Below are positions 44,076 through 52,073 of a stretch of DNA of 53,760 bases, one piece after another (within the stretch, counting starts at the first letter, position 1; each line of letters starts with the position of its first letter). A program made the position numbers and the translations under genes. This stretch comes from Burkholderiales bacterium (lineage in GTDB: Bacteria > Pseudomonadota > Gammaproteobacteria > Burkholderiales > Burkholderiaceae_C), in assembly GCA_019509985.1 (NCBI GenBank), contig JAEKLF010000052.1:1-53760 (forward strand), read 5' to 3'. The notes beneath the pieces were generated by a model, which was not told the DNA's origin, ran no database searches, and worked only from the letters and a program-made list of their open reading frames with translations.

Positions 44076-44103
44076 AGCGCAAGGGCGCGACGAGGCGGCG
44101 CGG

Positions 44104-44409
44104 CTAGCGCTTTCGGCCGCCCCACATCCGCCACGCCAGCCAGGCCCAGCGCAGGCCGCGCCAGACTTGGCCGCGCCGCTGTCTGCCCGATGCAGCGAAA
44201 AAGGCCGCGCCCGTGCTCGCCGCGGCCAGCACGACCGGGTTGGCCAGCAGGTCGCGCCAGACCATCACGCGCCGCACCCAGCCATCGGCACGCTGGCCGA
44301 GGTCGTCCACCGCCAGCTGGGCCTGGCCGCGCACCAGCGCGGAGGCCAGCAGCAGGTCGGCCTTGCGCCGGTCGCGCAGCGCCGGGTCGGTGGGAATCCT
44401 GGGAATCAT
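44104..44409 (-). CDS. YqjK-like small protein
   Basis: A 101-residue basic protein with a helix around residues 56-75 ('LANPVVLAAASTGAAFFA') and a positively charged C-terminus. It has the size and position of YqjK, the last gene of the yqjDEK cluster in enterics. The ATG overlaps the stop of the holin-X gene by four bases. Function unknown. Confidence 0.7.
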   Translation of the reverse strand: MIPRIPTDPALRDRRKADLLLASALVRGQAQLAVDDLGQRADGWVRRVMVWRDLLANPVVLAAASTGAAFFAASGRQRRGQVWRGLRWAWLAWRMWGGRKR

Positions 44410-44792
44410 GGCCCGGGCCGGCGCCGCAGTGCGTCGGCGTCCTCGCGCAGCTCGGTGATGCTGGACTGGAACAGCGTCGACGGCCCGGCCAGCAGGCCGC
44501 GCAGCTTGGCGACGGCAAACCCGGCGGCGGCCAGCAGCACGATGGTCGACGCGCCCAGCGCCAGCAGGCGGTAGCTGTCCCACAGCGCCACCGTGATCAG
44601 CACCAGCAGCATCAGCAGGCCAAAGCCCGCCAGAAGCGCCGCGAACACAGCCCACAGCAGCACGCCGGCGATGCGCTCCTTCTCCTCCTGGGCCTCGATG
44701 GCGAACAGCTCAAGCCGGATGCGGACCAGGGTCAGCATCGAGACCCCGAGCCGCCGCAGCGGCGCGGAAACGGGCTCCTTGGCGTCGCTCAA
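44406..44792 (-). CDS. YqjE/holin-X family membrane protein (DUF1469)
   Basis: A 128-residue protein with two central membrane spans (about residues 45-70 and 78-100) between charged ends: 'RIRLELFAIEAQEEKERI' precedes the first. This is the DUF1469 (Actinobacterial Holin-X/YqjE) layout. It sits between a YqjD-like and a YqjK-like gene, the conserved order. The role in the inner membrane is unknown; YqjD relatives bind ribosomes in stationary phase. Confidence 0.85.
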   Translation of the reverse strand: MSDAKEPVSAPLRRLGVSMLTLVRIRLELFAIEAQEEKERIAGVLLWAVFAALLAGFGLLMLLVLITVALWDSYRLLALGASTIVLLAAAGFAVAKLRGLLAGPSTLFQSSITELREDADALRRRPGP

Positions 44793-44802
44793 TTGGCGGT
44801 GC

Positions 44803-45111
44803 TCAGCGGCGGCCGATCAGTACACCCAGCGCCAGGCCTACAGCTGCCGCCGCGCCGATGGCCTGCCAGGGATTGGCATGCACGTAGTCGTCGGTGGCGG
44901 TGGCAGCATCCTTGGCGCGCTGGATGGCTTCGTGCTGGGCATCCAGCAGCTTTTCCTTGGCGCCGTCGAGCCGGTCGACGATGCGCGAGCGCAAGGCCTT
45001 CACCTCGCCGTCCGCCTTGTTCGTCGTGGCCGTCATCAGCGCGTCGATGTCTGCCATTACCGCGCGGAAATCCGACGCCAGTTTTTCCTTCGCCTGGGTT
45101 GCATCACTCAT
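44803..45111 (-). CDS. DUF883 family protein (YqjD/ElaB type)
   Basis: A 102-residue protein: a long amphipathic helix (about 1-75; 'KEKLASDFRAVMADIDALM') followed by the family's C-terminal membrane helix with glycine pairs ('PWQAIGAAAAVGLALGVLIG') and a basic end. YqjD and ElaB are tail-anchored inner-membrane proteins that bind ribosomes in stationary phase. It is the first gene of a three-gene cluster with YqjE and YqjK-like proteins. Confidence 0.9.
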   Translation of the reverse strand: MSDATQAKEKLASDFRAVMADIDALMTATTNKADGEVKALRSRIVDRLDGAKEKLLDAQHEAIQRAKDAATATDDYVHANPWQAIGAAAAVGLALGVLIGRR

Positions 45112-45204
45112 CGCCAGCTCCTCGGTGGGAAATCAAACACGCTTGCAGCCTAACGCGATTGGCAACGGCATGACATGACCCACCTCAAATGAAGCGGGCT
45201 TGTC

Positions 45205-46176
45205 CTACAAGGCCGAAGCCGCCTGCCGCAAGCGGGCCGCGAAGGCCTCGCGCAGCGCCACCGGCGCGACCACCTCGACCTGGCCGGCGTGGCGCAGCAG
45301 GTCCATCAGCAGCTCGGTGTCGTCGACGTAGGGCAGGTGCAGGCGCCAGCGGCCGTCGGGCAGGAACTCGCTGCGCTGGGCCGGGTGCCATTCCTCGCGC
45401 GACACCCAGGCGGCCGCCTCGGGGCTGAACAGCAGTTCGGCCTCGCGCGGCGTGCCGCCGGCAAAGATGCCGTAGCCGCGGTCCAGCTCGGCCTCCAGCG
45501 CGTCCAGCGCCACGGCCTGGGCTTCGCTGTCCAGCAGCGTCGCCGCCTCGATGCCGTCGAGCGCAAAGCGGCGCAAGCCCTGGCTCTGGTGGCAGAAGGC
45601 GTCCAGATACCAGGCGTGGCGGTGGTGCACCAGGCGCTGTGGCGACACCTCGCGCTCGCTGATGCCGCCGGCGCCGGTCTTCTTGCGGTAGCGGATCTGC
45701 AGCCGCCGGCGCTTGACGACGGCGCTGCCGACGGTCTCGAAGCTGTCGCTGGCGATGCGCCGGCGCGCCGTGCCGATGAGCTTGACGCGCCGGCGCAGCT
45801 CCTGGGCCTCGCCCTGGTCCACGCCCAGCATGCCGGTGATCTTGTCGAACATCGGCTGCAGGTGGCGGCCGACGACGCCCTGCTCGTCCAGCCCGGCCAG
45901 CATCTGCTGCATGGTCAGCAGCGCATGCAGTTCGGCCTCGTTGAACCACACGCCCGGCAGCTCATGCTTGCCACCGCGCCACTGCTGGCCGAAGCGGTAG
46001 CCGTTGTCGGCGGCGTCGTACTCGATGGGCGCGTCCAGCCGCTCGCGCAGATAGGCCAGGTCGCGCTTGAGCGTGGCAGGAGACACCTCCAGCGCCTCGA
46101 TGAGCTTGGCAAAGCTCACGCAGCCCTCGGCGCGGATCAGCATCTCGATCTTGTAGAAGCGCTCGGTGCGGTCCAC
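45205..46176 (-). CDS. WYL domain transcriptional regulator (YafY type)
   Basis: A 323-residue regulator. The N-terminal winged helix ('RFYKIEMLIRAEGCVSFAKLIEALEVSPATLKRDLAYL', seen as 'RFYKIEML' plus 'VSPATLKRDLAYL') is DeoR-like. The WYL domain (about 145-235) has 'RRLQIRYRKK' and 'SPQRLVHHRHAWYLDAFC'. A C-terminal WCX extension completes it. WYL proteins sense small nucleic acids or nucleotides and often control defence genes. I chose the GTG at 46176 since it gives the standard V-D-R-T-E-R-F start; ATGs upstream to 46239 are less likely. It diverges from the HNH-like gene. Confidence 0.88.
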   Translation of the reverse strand: MDRTERFYKIEMLIRAEGCVSFAKLIEALEVSPATLKRDLAYLRERLDAPIEYDAADNGYRFGQQWRGGKHELPGVWFNEAELHALLTMQQMLAGLDEQGVVGRHLQPMFDKITGMLGVDQGEAQELRRRVKLIGTARRRIASDSFETVGSAVVKRRRLQIRYRKKTGAGGISEREVSPQRLVHHRHAWYLDAFCHQSQGLRRFALDGIEAATLLDSEAQAVALDALEAELDRGYGIFAGGTPREAELLFSPEAAAWVSREEWHPAQRSEFLPDGRWRLHLPYVDDTELLMDLLRHAGQVEVVAPVALREAFAARLRQAASAL

Positions 46177-46304
46177 GTGTCCTGGCTCCTGAAAATATTT
46201 ACAGTGGTTTTGTGGGTGGATCATCTCATGAGCTATCAAGCTCGCAGACTGCTTGCAAGGCCCGCGAATTCAACGGCGTGCCTCTCAATCCCAGGAGCCT
46301 GACC

Positions 46305-47336
46305 ATGCAAGCCGTCCTCAACAGCCCGATCGCCGCCCGCCCCGCCCTCGTCCAGTTCGACCTGGACATGGACGACGCTCCCGCCCCCATCAGCGCCCAC
46401 GAACGCACCGGCCTGGCCCTGGGCCGCGACTACGCGCTGCACGGCATCACGCCGCCCATCGCCCACCTCTACCCGCAGTCGCCACTGCAACGCGGCTGGC
46501 TGGCCGCCCGTGGCCGCCCCGTGCGCACGCCGGCCAGCCCGCAGGTCGAGCTGTGGCTGGCCCTGCGCACCCACGCCTGGGCCCGCGGCCGCAGCTTCGA
46601 GGACATCCAGCTCACACCCCACCACCTGGCCCAGCTCGACACGAGCCACTGCCCCATCACCCGCGAGCTGCTGGACGACGACAGCCGCAGCATCGACCGC
46701 GTCCGCGACGATGCCGGCTACGCGGCTGGCAACCTCGCCGTCATGAGCCGCCATGCCAACCAGGCCAAGGGCCACCGTGGCCATCAAGCCCTGATGGACA
46801 TGGCCGCCGGCCCCATCACCCGCATCGGCGGCCTGGCCGAGGCCGAGTGGGAGCGCCTGGCCGTGCTGGCCAGCTTCGTCACGCCGCTGGGCCACGAAGA
46901 AGCCGCGCGGATCCCGCTGCACGTGCTGCCGCCGAACCGCCTGCGCCTGTTCAATCCCATCCAGGCATTGCAGGCCCTGGTCACGCGCCAGCTCGCCACG
47001 CCGGGCTGGAGTGCCCGCCTCGCCCGCCTCGAAGCCCTGCTGCCGACGGACACGCTGCGCACCGACTTCAACCGCTTCCTGCTGGCCCTCGCGCCGCGCG
47101 TGCTGGCTGCGGCCGAACTGCAGGACGCGCACAAGATCCGCTGGGCGCTGGAAGACGCCTGGGCCCTGCCGCTGGTACAAAAACGCTGGACGCGCTTTGC
47201 GCTGCAGCTGACGCCCGAGCAGGCCGAGAACCTCGTCGAACGCGCGGCGGCCAAGAAGTTGTGCCCGGTGCACGTGCAGCGCCATGACGACGCGACCGAC
47301 GGCTGGGCGCTGGCCACGGGCGGCTACGCCAGCTGA
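46305..47336 (+). CDS. Hypothetical protein with HNH-like motif
   Basis: A 343-residue cytoplasmic protein. Residues 114-156 look like a recycled or degenerate HNH endonuclease core: 'HCPITRELL' then 'SIDRVRDDAGYAAGNLAVMS' (S-x-D-R...G-Y-x-x-G-N-L) and 'HANQAKG'. The second cysteine pair of a zinc-bound HNH is missing, so nuclease activity is uncertain. The remainder is helical and unlike anything I recognise. It diverges from the WYL regulator with a 128-base gap, suggesting that the regulator controls it. The ATG at 46305 follows 'CCAGGAGC', a usable ribosome-binding site. Confidence 0.75.
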   Translation: MQAVLNSPIAARPALVQFDLDMDDAPAPISAHERTGLALGRDYALHGITPPIAHLYPQSPLQRGWLAARGRPVRTPASPQVELWLALRTHAWARGRSFEDIQLTPHHLAQLDTSHCPITRELLDDDSRSIDRVRDDAGYAAGNLAVMSRHANQAKGHRGHQALMDMAAGPITRIGGLAEAEWERLAVLASFVTPLGHEEAARIPLHVLPPNRLRLFNPIQALQALVTRQLATPGWSARLARLEALLPTDTLRTDFNRFLLALAPRVLAAAELQDAHKIRWALEDAWALPLVQKRWTRFALQLTPEQAENLVERAAAKKLCPVHVQRHDDATDGWALATGGYAS

Positions 47337-47337
47337 G

Positions 47338-47448
47338 GGCGATGGGGCGGCTTTCACGATCGGCGCCGTCCCCGAGCCGCGGACCTATGCGCTGATGCTG
47401 GCCGGCCTAGCCGGCGTCGGCCTCATGGCGCGTCGCCGTCGCGGCTGA
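47338..47448 (+). pseudogene. Orphan PEP-CTERM sorting signal (3' end of a lost gene)
   Basis: Directly after the HNH-like stop, one frame encodes a textbook PEP-CTERM tail: V-P-E-P followed by 'TYALMLAGLAGVGLMA' and R-R-R-R before a TGA at 47446-47448. Such tails direct exosortase-dependent export of extracellular matrix proteins. No signal peptide or passenger domain precedes it; only about 12 in-frame codons lie before the motif. It is the end of a gene whose body has been deleted. Confidence 0.7.
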
Positions 47449-47473
47449 ACCGCTTCACGGCGGCATCGCCAGC

Positions 47474-47498
47474 AAGCGCCCTTCGGGGCGCTTTTTTT
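47474..47498 (+). terminator. Intrinsic terminator with UUCG tetraloop
   Basis: A perfect 8-bp stem AAGCGCCC/GGGCGCTT closes a TTCG tetraloop and runs into seven T's. It would end transcripts from the HNH-like gene and the orphan PEP-CTERM fragment. Confidence 0.9.
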
Positions 47499-47499
47499 C

Positions 47500-48018
47500 T
47501 CAGACGAGAGAACGGTGCAGGCGGATTTCTTCGACGCGGGCGCCGCCGACTTCCGTCGTGCGGGCGCTGCCGAGTTCGCGCTTGAAGCCGGCCAGTTCGA
47601 AGAAGCGCAGCGCGCGTTCGTTGCGCAGATAGCACCACAGCGTGGCCTTGGTGCAGCCCTCTTCCTGCAGGCCGTCGCGCGTGGCATCCCACAGCGCCAG
47701 GCCCACGCCCTTGTCCAGGTGCACCGGGTCGGCAAACATCGCCCAGACCTCGCCGGTCGTGGCCGGCGTGCCCTTGTCTCGCGAACGGTCAAAGCCGGCG
47801 AAGCCCATGATCTTGTTGTCCAGATGGGCGACGATGACCTGCGGCTCGCAGAGGTCGATGGCTTCACGCCAGAAGGCCTGGCGCTTCTGCACCGACATCG
47901 CATCCAACGCGGCCGCGGGCAGCAGGGCCTTGTAGGCGTCCTGGCTGGAAGCGACGTGGATCTCGGCGATGGCCTTGGCATCGCGCAGGGTGGCGGGGCG
48001 AACCTGGATCACGGACAT
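47500..48018 (-). CDS. GNAT family N-acetyltransferase
   Basis: A 172-residue acetyltransferase. 'IQVRPATLRDAKAIAEIHVAS' opens the fold. The acetyl-CoA-binding region is 'LDKGVGLALWDA', where the usual Q/R-G-x-G is softened, and 'NERALRFFELAGFK' is motif B. It resembles RimI-like or phosphinothricin-type enzymes. The ATG at 48016-48018 starts at M-S-V-I-Q, the family N-terminus; a longer upstream start at 48114 has no support. Substrate unknown. Confidence 0.87.
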   Translation of the reverse strand: MSVIQVRPATLRDAKAIAEIHVASSQDAYKALLPAAALDAMSVQKRQAFWREAIDLCEPQVIVAHLDNKIMGFAGFDRSRDKGTPATTGEVWAMFADPVHLDKGVGLALWDATRDGLQEEGCTKATLWCYLRNERALRFFELAGFKRELGSARTTEVGGARVEEIRLHRSLV

Positions 48019-48110
48019 GGAACTCTTGAGCAATGGCGCTGGGACGAAAGGGCGCGATTGTCCTTGCCCAAGGCTGCAAGGTGGGGCCTTGACAGAATTA
48101 TTTCCTGCGC

Positions 48111-48755
48111 TCAAGCGGTCGTTCTTTGCGCCTTCACATGTTCGACGAGGCCGCGCCTGAGCCAGCGCAGCGGCGTGCGCTGCAGTTCGGCCAGCAGTGC
48201 ATGGTCGACGGTTGTGTCGCCCAGATCGAGCGCGAAGCGGCGCGCGACCTCGGCGCTCACCTTCAGCAGCAACTCGGCCGTCACGCGGGCATCGGCCATC
48301 GCGCGGTGGGCCCGTCCGGTGAAGCGGATGTCGTGAAAGCGCGTCATCTCGCCCAGGGAATGGCTCTTGGCCTCGGGCCAGAGCCGGCGCGATAGCAATA
48401 CCGTGCAGGCGAACTCGTGCGCCGGGTCCGGTTCAACGCCGGCCCGCGCCATCTCCGCCTGCCAGAAGCCCCGGTCGAAAGATGCGTTATGGGCCACCAG
48501 CGGACAGCCCTCCGTGAAGCGGCCCAGTTCGCGCATGACCGTGGCGGAGTCCGGCGCGTCGGCCAGCATCTCGTTCGTGATGCCGGTCAAGGCCTGGATG
48601 TAGGGCGGCACCCAGGCGCCGCTGTTCATCAGGCTGGCGAACTCGCCGACGACGCGGCCGCCACGCACCAGCACGGCGGCGATCTCGGTCGCGCGGCCGC
48701 CGCTCGTGGGCCCGACTCCCGTCGTCTCGAAGTCGATGACGGCGATGGTTTCCAT
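48111..48755 (-). CDS. 3'-5' exonuclease, DnaQ/DEDDh type
   Basis: A 214-residue exonuclease of the DnaQ fold. ExoI is 'AVIDFETTG' with Asp8 and Glu10; ExoII is 'LVAHNASFDRGF'; ExoIII is 'HRAMADARVT', giving the DEDDh set. It is too short to include the tau-binding tail of the replicative epsilon subunit, so it is more likely a stand-alone proofreading or RNase T-like enzyme. It overlaps no neighbour; MazG-like protein lies 23 bases upstream and probably shares the transcript. Confidence 0.9.
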   Translation of the reverse strand: METIAVIDFETTGVGPTSGGRATEIAAVLVRGGRVVGEFASLMNSGAWVPPYIQALTGITNEMLADAPDSATVMRELGRFTEGCPLVAHNASFDRGFWQAEMARAGVEPDPAHEFACTVLLSRRLWPEAKSHSLGEMTRFHDIRFTGRAHRAMADARVTAELLLKVSAEVARRFALDLGDTTVDHALLAELQRTPLRWLRRGLVEHVKAQRTTA

Positions 48756-48778
48756 GCCCGCTTCCCTGAAGTTTTCAG

Positions 48779-49090
48779 TCAAGACTTGGGCGGGTGCTTG
48801 ATGGCGTTCATCGCCAGCTTGCGCTCGACGGCTGCGTCCAGGTCGACGCCGCCGTGGTCGGCGATCTGCACGAGGTAGAGCAGCACGTCGGACAGCTCTT
48901 CGCCGAGGTGGCGACGCTGGTCGTCGCTGAGCGCCAGCGACTGCTCGGGCGTCAGCCACTGGAAGATTTCCAGCAGCTCGGCAGCTTCCACCGTCATGGC
49001 CATCGCGAGGTTCTTCGGGGTCTGGTAGGGCTGCCAGTCGCGGTCGGCGGCGAACTGGCGCAGGCGGCTCTGCAGCGCGGAAATATCCAT
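48779..49090 (-). CDS. MazG-like nucleotide pyrophosphohydrolase
   Basis: A 103-residue all-alpha NTP pyrophosphatase of the MazG/dCTPase superfamily. The metal motif E-x-x-E-x-x-E/D is visible in 'VEAAELLEIFQW' and 'LGEELSDVLLYL'. It hydrolyses non-canonical or excess nucleoside triphosphates. The ATG at 49088-49090 begins M-D-I-S-A, the usual N-terminus. Located just upstream of a DnaQ-type exonuclease, which would suit a nucleotide-hygiene pair. Confidence 0.88.
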   Translation of the reverse strand: MDISALQSRLRQFAADRDWQPYQTPKNLAMAMTVEAAELLEIFQWLTPEQSLALSDDQRRHLGEELSDVLLYLVQIADHGGVDLDAAVERKLAMNAIKHPPKS

Positions 49091-49502
49091 GTCGGAAGTG
49101 TCCAACGTATTCCAAACAGTATTGAAGATTTCAAATTGGTGGTGGTAGTAGAGGGCGGCCCGCGCTGTGGACAAGGCCAAAAATCCGTTTCTCGGCAAGC
49201 GCTTGGCTCAGGCACAAGCCTGTGCGCCAGACCCGGTACGGCCGCGTCCGCGTTTGGGCACAACTTCGCCAACCGGTCTCGACCTGTGGATATCTACCCG
49301 GTTGTCCCGAAACCATCCACAGACTTGCCCGCGGTGCATGCCCAGAGTGCCAACGCCGGCCAATCCTTCATCCGGGTGTCATGGCAGTTCTTTACGACAA
49401 CCACGGGAAAAAACGCAACGGCGGCCTGCGGAGCAACGGCTAGAGTTGCCGTCCCCGAATTTGAACGCGAGCCCCATCGAGGGTGTCGCCTAGGAGACAA
49501 CG
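49091..49502. other. Gene-free divergent promoter region with DnaA-box-like sites
   Basis: About 410 bases between the MazG-like gene and the GDSL gene with no convincing reading frame. Three DnaA-box-like 9-mers are present: TTGTCCACA (complement of 49166-49174, 8 of 9), ATATCCACA (complement of 49285-49293, 8 of 9) and CCATCCACA (49313-49321, 7 of 9). The first 60 bases are AT-rich and suit promoters for the MazG-like gene. It could be a DnaA-titration or regulatory region. Confidence 0.4.
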
Positions 49503-50672
49503 ATGAAACCCTTCCTCACCCGGATCGCCGCGGCCTCGGCGGCGCTGTTGGGCAGCCTGCTGGTGGCGGGCTGCGGTGGTGGTGCCTCGGCGGACACCAC
49601 GCCCAAGGTGTCCATCAGTTCGGTCAAGGTCTTCGGCGACAGCATCCAGGACAGCGGCACCTTCGGCTACAAGTTCACCGTCCAGAGCGCGGACAACCTG
49701 ATCTACGTCGAGCGCGTCGCGGCCAACTACGGCCAGACGCTGTGCAACTTCTACACCTTCACGGGCACGACCTTCGCGGCCAATACCGCGAAGACGGGTT
49801 GCACCAACTTCGCCATCGGCGGTGGCCGCATCACCTACACCGGCGCCGGCGCCGGTCCGACCAACCCGCTCAACGTCGGTGTGCAGATGGCCACCTACGC
49901 GTCGGTCGGAACCTATGCGGCGACCGACCTCGTCATCATCGATGGCGGCGGCAACGACTCGGCCGACCTCGTCGGCGCCTACCTGACCATCCCCAAGGAC
50001 CACGCCGCAGCCTACTCGGGCCTGCTCGGCACGCTGCTGACGCCCACGCAGATCGGCACGGCCCTGGCCGGCGGCGCGACGACGACGGCCCAGATCGGCG
50101 CGACCTACATGACGGCCCTGGCCGACAAGTTCTACGCCTCCATCAAGGCCAGCGTGCTCGACAAGGGTGCCACCCATGTCGTGGTCCTGAACATTCCCGA
50201 CGTCACCTTCACGCCGCGCTTTCAGATGGTGCTGGACAGCGTCGCCGCAGCCAGTGGCGGTGGCGCGACCGGCGCGGCCGCACGCGCCCAGTCGCAAGCC
50301 CTCTTCCAGGGCTGGATGACGGCCTACAACACCGAGCTCGCCACCAAGCTGGCCGGCGATGACCGCGTCATCGTCATCGACTTCTTCAAGGCCTTCCAGG
50401 ATCAAGTCGCGACGCCGGCCCAGTTCGGTCTCTCCAACGTCACCACGCCGGCCTGCCCCATCACCGGCGTCGGTGGCGACGGCCTGCCGACCTACTCCTT
50501 CCCGACCTGCACGGCCACGGCCCTGTCCGCCGCGCCGCCCGCCGGCGTGAGCGGGGGTGCCGACTGGTGGAAGAGCTATGCCTTCTCCGACAGCTTCCAC
50601 CCGACGCCCTACGGCCACCAGCTCACGCAGCAGCTGATCGGCAAGGCCCTGGCCACCAAGGGCTGGCTCTAA
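49503..50672 (+). CDS. GDSL/SGNH-type esterase lipoprotein
   Basis: A 389-residue lipoprotein esterase. Lipobox 'LLVAGC' makes Cys24 the lipidation site. The SGNH hydrolase core has Block I 'VFGDSIQDSG' with nucleophile Ser47, Block III 'IIDGGGNDS' and Block V 'FSDSFHPTPYGH' with the Asp-His pair. It is probably an outer-membrane or periplasmic lipase/esterase. The ATG at 49503 follows 'AGGAGACAACG', a good ribosome-binding site. It is followed within 30 bases by ompW and may share its transcript. Confidence 0.93.
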   Translation: MKPFLTRIAAASAALLGSLLVAGCGGGASADTTPKVSISSVKVFGDSIQDSGTFGYKFTVQSADNLIYVERVAANYGQTLCNFYTFTGTTFAANTAKTGCTNFAIGGGRITYTGAGAGPTNPLNVGVQMATYASVGTYAATDLVIIDGGGNDSADLVGAYLTIPKDHAAAYSGLLGTLLTPTQIGTALAGGATTTAQIGATYMTALADKFYASIKASVLDKGATHVVVLNIPDVTFTPRFQMVLDSVAAASGGGATGAAARAQSQALFQGWMTAYNTELATKLAGDDRVIVIDFFKAFQDQVATPAQFGLSNVTTPACPITGVGGDGLPTYSFPTCTATALSAAPPAGVSGGADWWKSYAFSDSFHPTPYGHQLTQQLIGKALATKGWL

Positions 50673-50702
50673 ACCGCCGCACCACCCAATCGGAGACCAC
50701 CC

Positions 50703-51380
50703 ATGAAAACCAAGTTCCTCCTCGGTGCCGCAGCGTCCCTCGTCGCCCTCTTCGCCGCCGGCAGCGCCTTCGCGCAGTCGGCCGGCAGCATCGTCGTCTA
50801 CGGCGGCGCGGCCCAGATCAACCCGCAGGTCGAAAGCGGTGACCTGACCGCGCCCAGCTTGGCCGGCACCAAGGTCGATGTGAAGAAGGCCACGTCCTTC
50901 GTCGGCGGTATCACTTACTACTGGACCGACAACATCAGCATCGACCTGCCGATCGCTGCGCCGTTCAAGCACGACGTCGTCGGCGCCGGGGCGATCGACG
51001 GCGTCGGCAAGCTCGGCACCGTCAAGTCCCTGCCCATGACGTTGCTGGCCCAGTACCGCTTCGGCCAGGCCAGCAGCAGCTTCCGTCCCTTCGTCGGCGC
51101 GGGCGTCACCTACGGCTACTTCTTCAAGCCCCGCTCCACGGCCGTGCTGTCCGGCATCACCGGCGGCACGCCCAGCAACCCCACGACGCTGTCCATGAAG
51201 AGCCGCTGGGGCACGACGATGGAACTGGGCGCCGCCTACAACATCACCAAGGACTGGTCCGCCAGCGTGGAGGTCACCAAGACCTTCATCAAGACGACGG
51301 GCAGCCTGTCCACGGGCCAAACCATCGAGACGACGCTGGACCCGGTGTCGGTGAAGTTCGGGATCGGCTATCGGTTCTGA
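50703..51380 (+). CDS. OmpW family outer-membrane protein
   Basis: A 225-residue protein with a signal peptide to 'GSAFAQS' and an eight-stranded barrel. OmpW hallmarks are 'YYWTDNISIDLPIAAPFKHDV', read as 'TDNISIDL' and 'APFKHDV', 'LAQYRFG', 'FRPFVGAGVTY' and the final 'IGYRF' with terminal Phe. OmpW forms a narrow hydrophobic channel used by small hydrophobic compounds and colicins. A clear intrinsic terminator follows. Confidence 0.93.
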   Translation: MKTKFLLGAAASLVALFAAGSAFAQSAGSIVVYGGAAQINPQVESGDLTAPSLAGTKVDVKKATSFVGGITYYWTDNISIDLPIAAPFKHDVVGAGAIDGVGKLGTVKSLPMTLLAQYRFGQASSSFRPFVGAGVTYGYFFKPRSTAVLSGITGGTPSNPTTLSMKSRWGTTMELGAAYNITKDWSASVEVTKTFIKTTGSLSTGQTIETTLDPVSVKFGIGYRF

Positions 51381-51402
51381 ACCTCGCTTCGGCGGGTCAA
51401 TC

Positions 51403-51428
51403 AAAGGGAGCCTGCGGGCTCCCTTTTT
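51403..51428 (+). terminator. Intrinsic terminator after ompW
   Basis: AAAGGGAGCC and GGCTCCCTTT form a perfect 10-bp stem with a TGCG loop, followed by T's. It begins 23 bases after the ompW stop. Confidence 0.88.
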
Positions 51429-51431
51429 CAT

Positions 51432-51457
51432 GATGGCTTGCACAACAGCAAGCCATC
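51432..51457. repeat. Perfect 10-bp inverted repeat
   Basis: GATGGCTTGC and GCAAGCCATC are separated by ACAACA, four bases after the ompW terminator. There is no T-tract. It may be an operator for the lipoprotein gene downstream or a remnant of an insertion. Confidence 0.45.
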
Positions 51458-51545
51458 TCACTACGTTGGCATGGGCCAGCAGCCATTCGTGCCGGCAAGG
51501 CGCGAAGCGGCATCAAATCCAAAAAACTTTAGGGAGGAAATCCAC

Positions 51546-51988
51546 ATAAAGATTCAAAAGTCCTTGGCATCTGCGTCCGTGCTGGCCGTGCTGTTTCTCA
51601 GTGGCTGTGCATCCACCAAACCGTGCAACCCGTGGAGCGCTTCGATGGCAAGGAGGTCTGCATCGTCGAGAACCCCGACGTCAGGAGCGGCTTCATCGAA
51701 GCCTACACACGCAGCTTGACCGCCAAGGGCTACGTCGTCCGCAAGCTGCCGGCGAATGCCTCGCTGGTCGAGTGCAGGATCACGTCAACGTACACGGCCA
51801 ACTGGCGCTGGGATCTCGCCATGTACATGGCATTCGCGGCAATCAAGGTCTACAACAACGCCAAGCCTGTAGGCGAAGCGAAGTACGACGCAATGCACGG
51901 CGGCGGCAACATGAACAAGTTCATCGACGCCGAGAAAAAGATCGGCGAACTCGTCAATCAACTGTTTCCGGGCGGCGCTGGCGTCTGA
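51546..51988 (+). pseudogene. Frameshifted lipoprotein gene (Sbal_3080 family)
   Basis: Two frames must be joined to make this lipoprotein. The first part (51546-51620) encodes the signal 'KIQKSLASASVLAVLFLSGC' with lipobox L-S-G-C. The second part continues as 'QPVERFDGKEVCIVEN', 'RITSTYTANWRWDLAMYMA' and 'IGELVNQLFPGG', the Sbal_3080-type lipoprotein body. Joining needs one extra A in the AAA run at 51618-51620. The expected start, placed eight bases after GGGAGG, reads ATA instead of ATG. Two independent lesions make a true pseudogene more likely than a sequencing error. Family name is from memory. Confidence 0.7.
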
Positions 51989-52073
51989 GGCAGCCAACCC
52001 GGGAGGGCGCCGAGTGGGGCCCTTTGACCGAGTCGAGTTGTCAGGTTTGCCGCCTGTGGTCGACTCAGCTGAC

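Noticed and set aside
46185..46215. AT-rich 'AAAATATTTACAG' considered as a specific operator for the WYL regulator
   Set aside because: It lies in a plausible promoter region, but no clear inverted or direct repeat is visible, so it could equally be a -10 region.
49440..51461. 673-codon minus-strand frame opposite the GDSL and OmpW genes
   Set aside because: Antisense shadow of Gly/Arg/Val-rich codons; both plus-strand genes are well supported.
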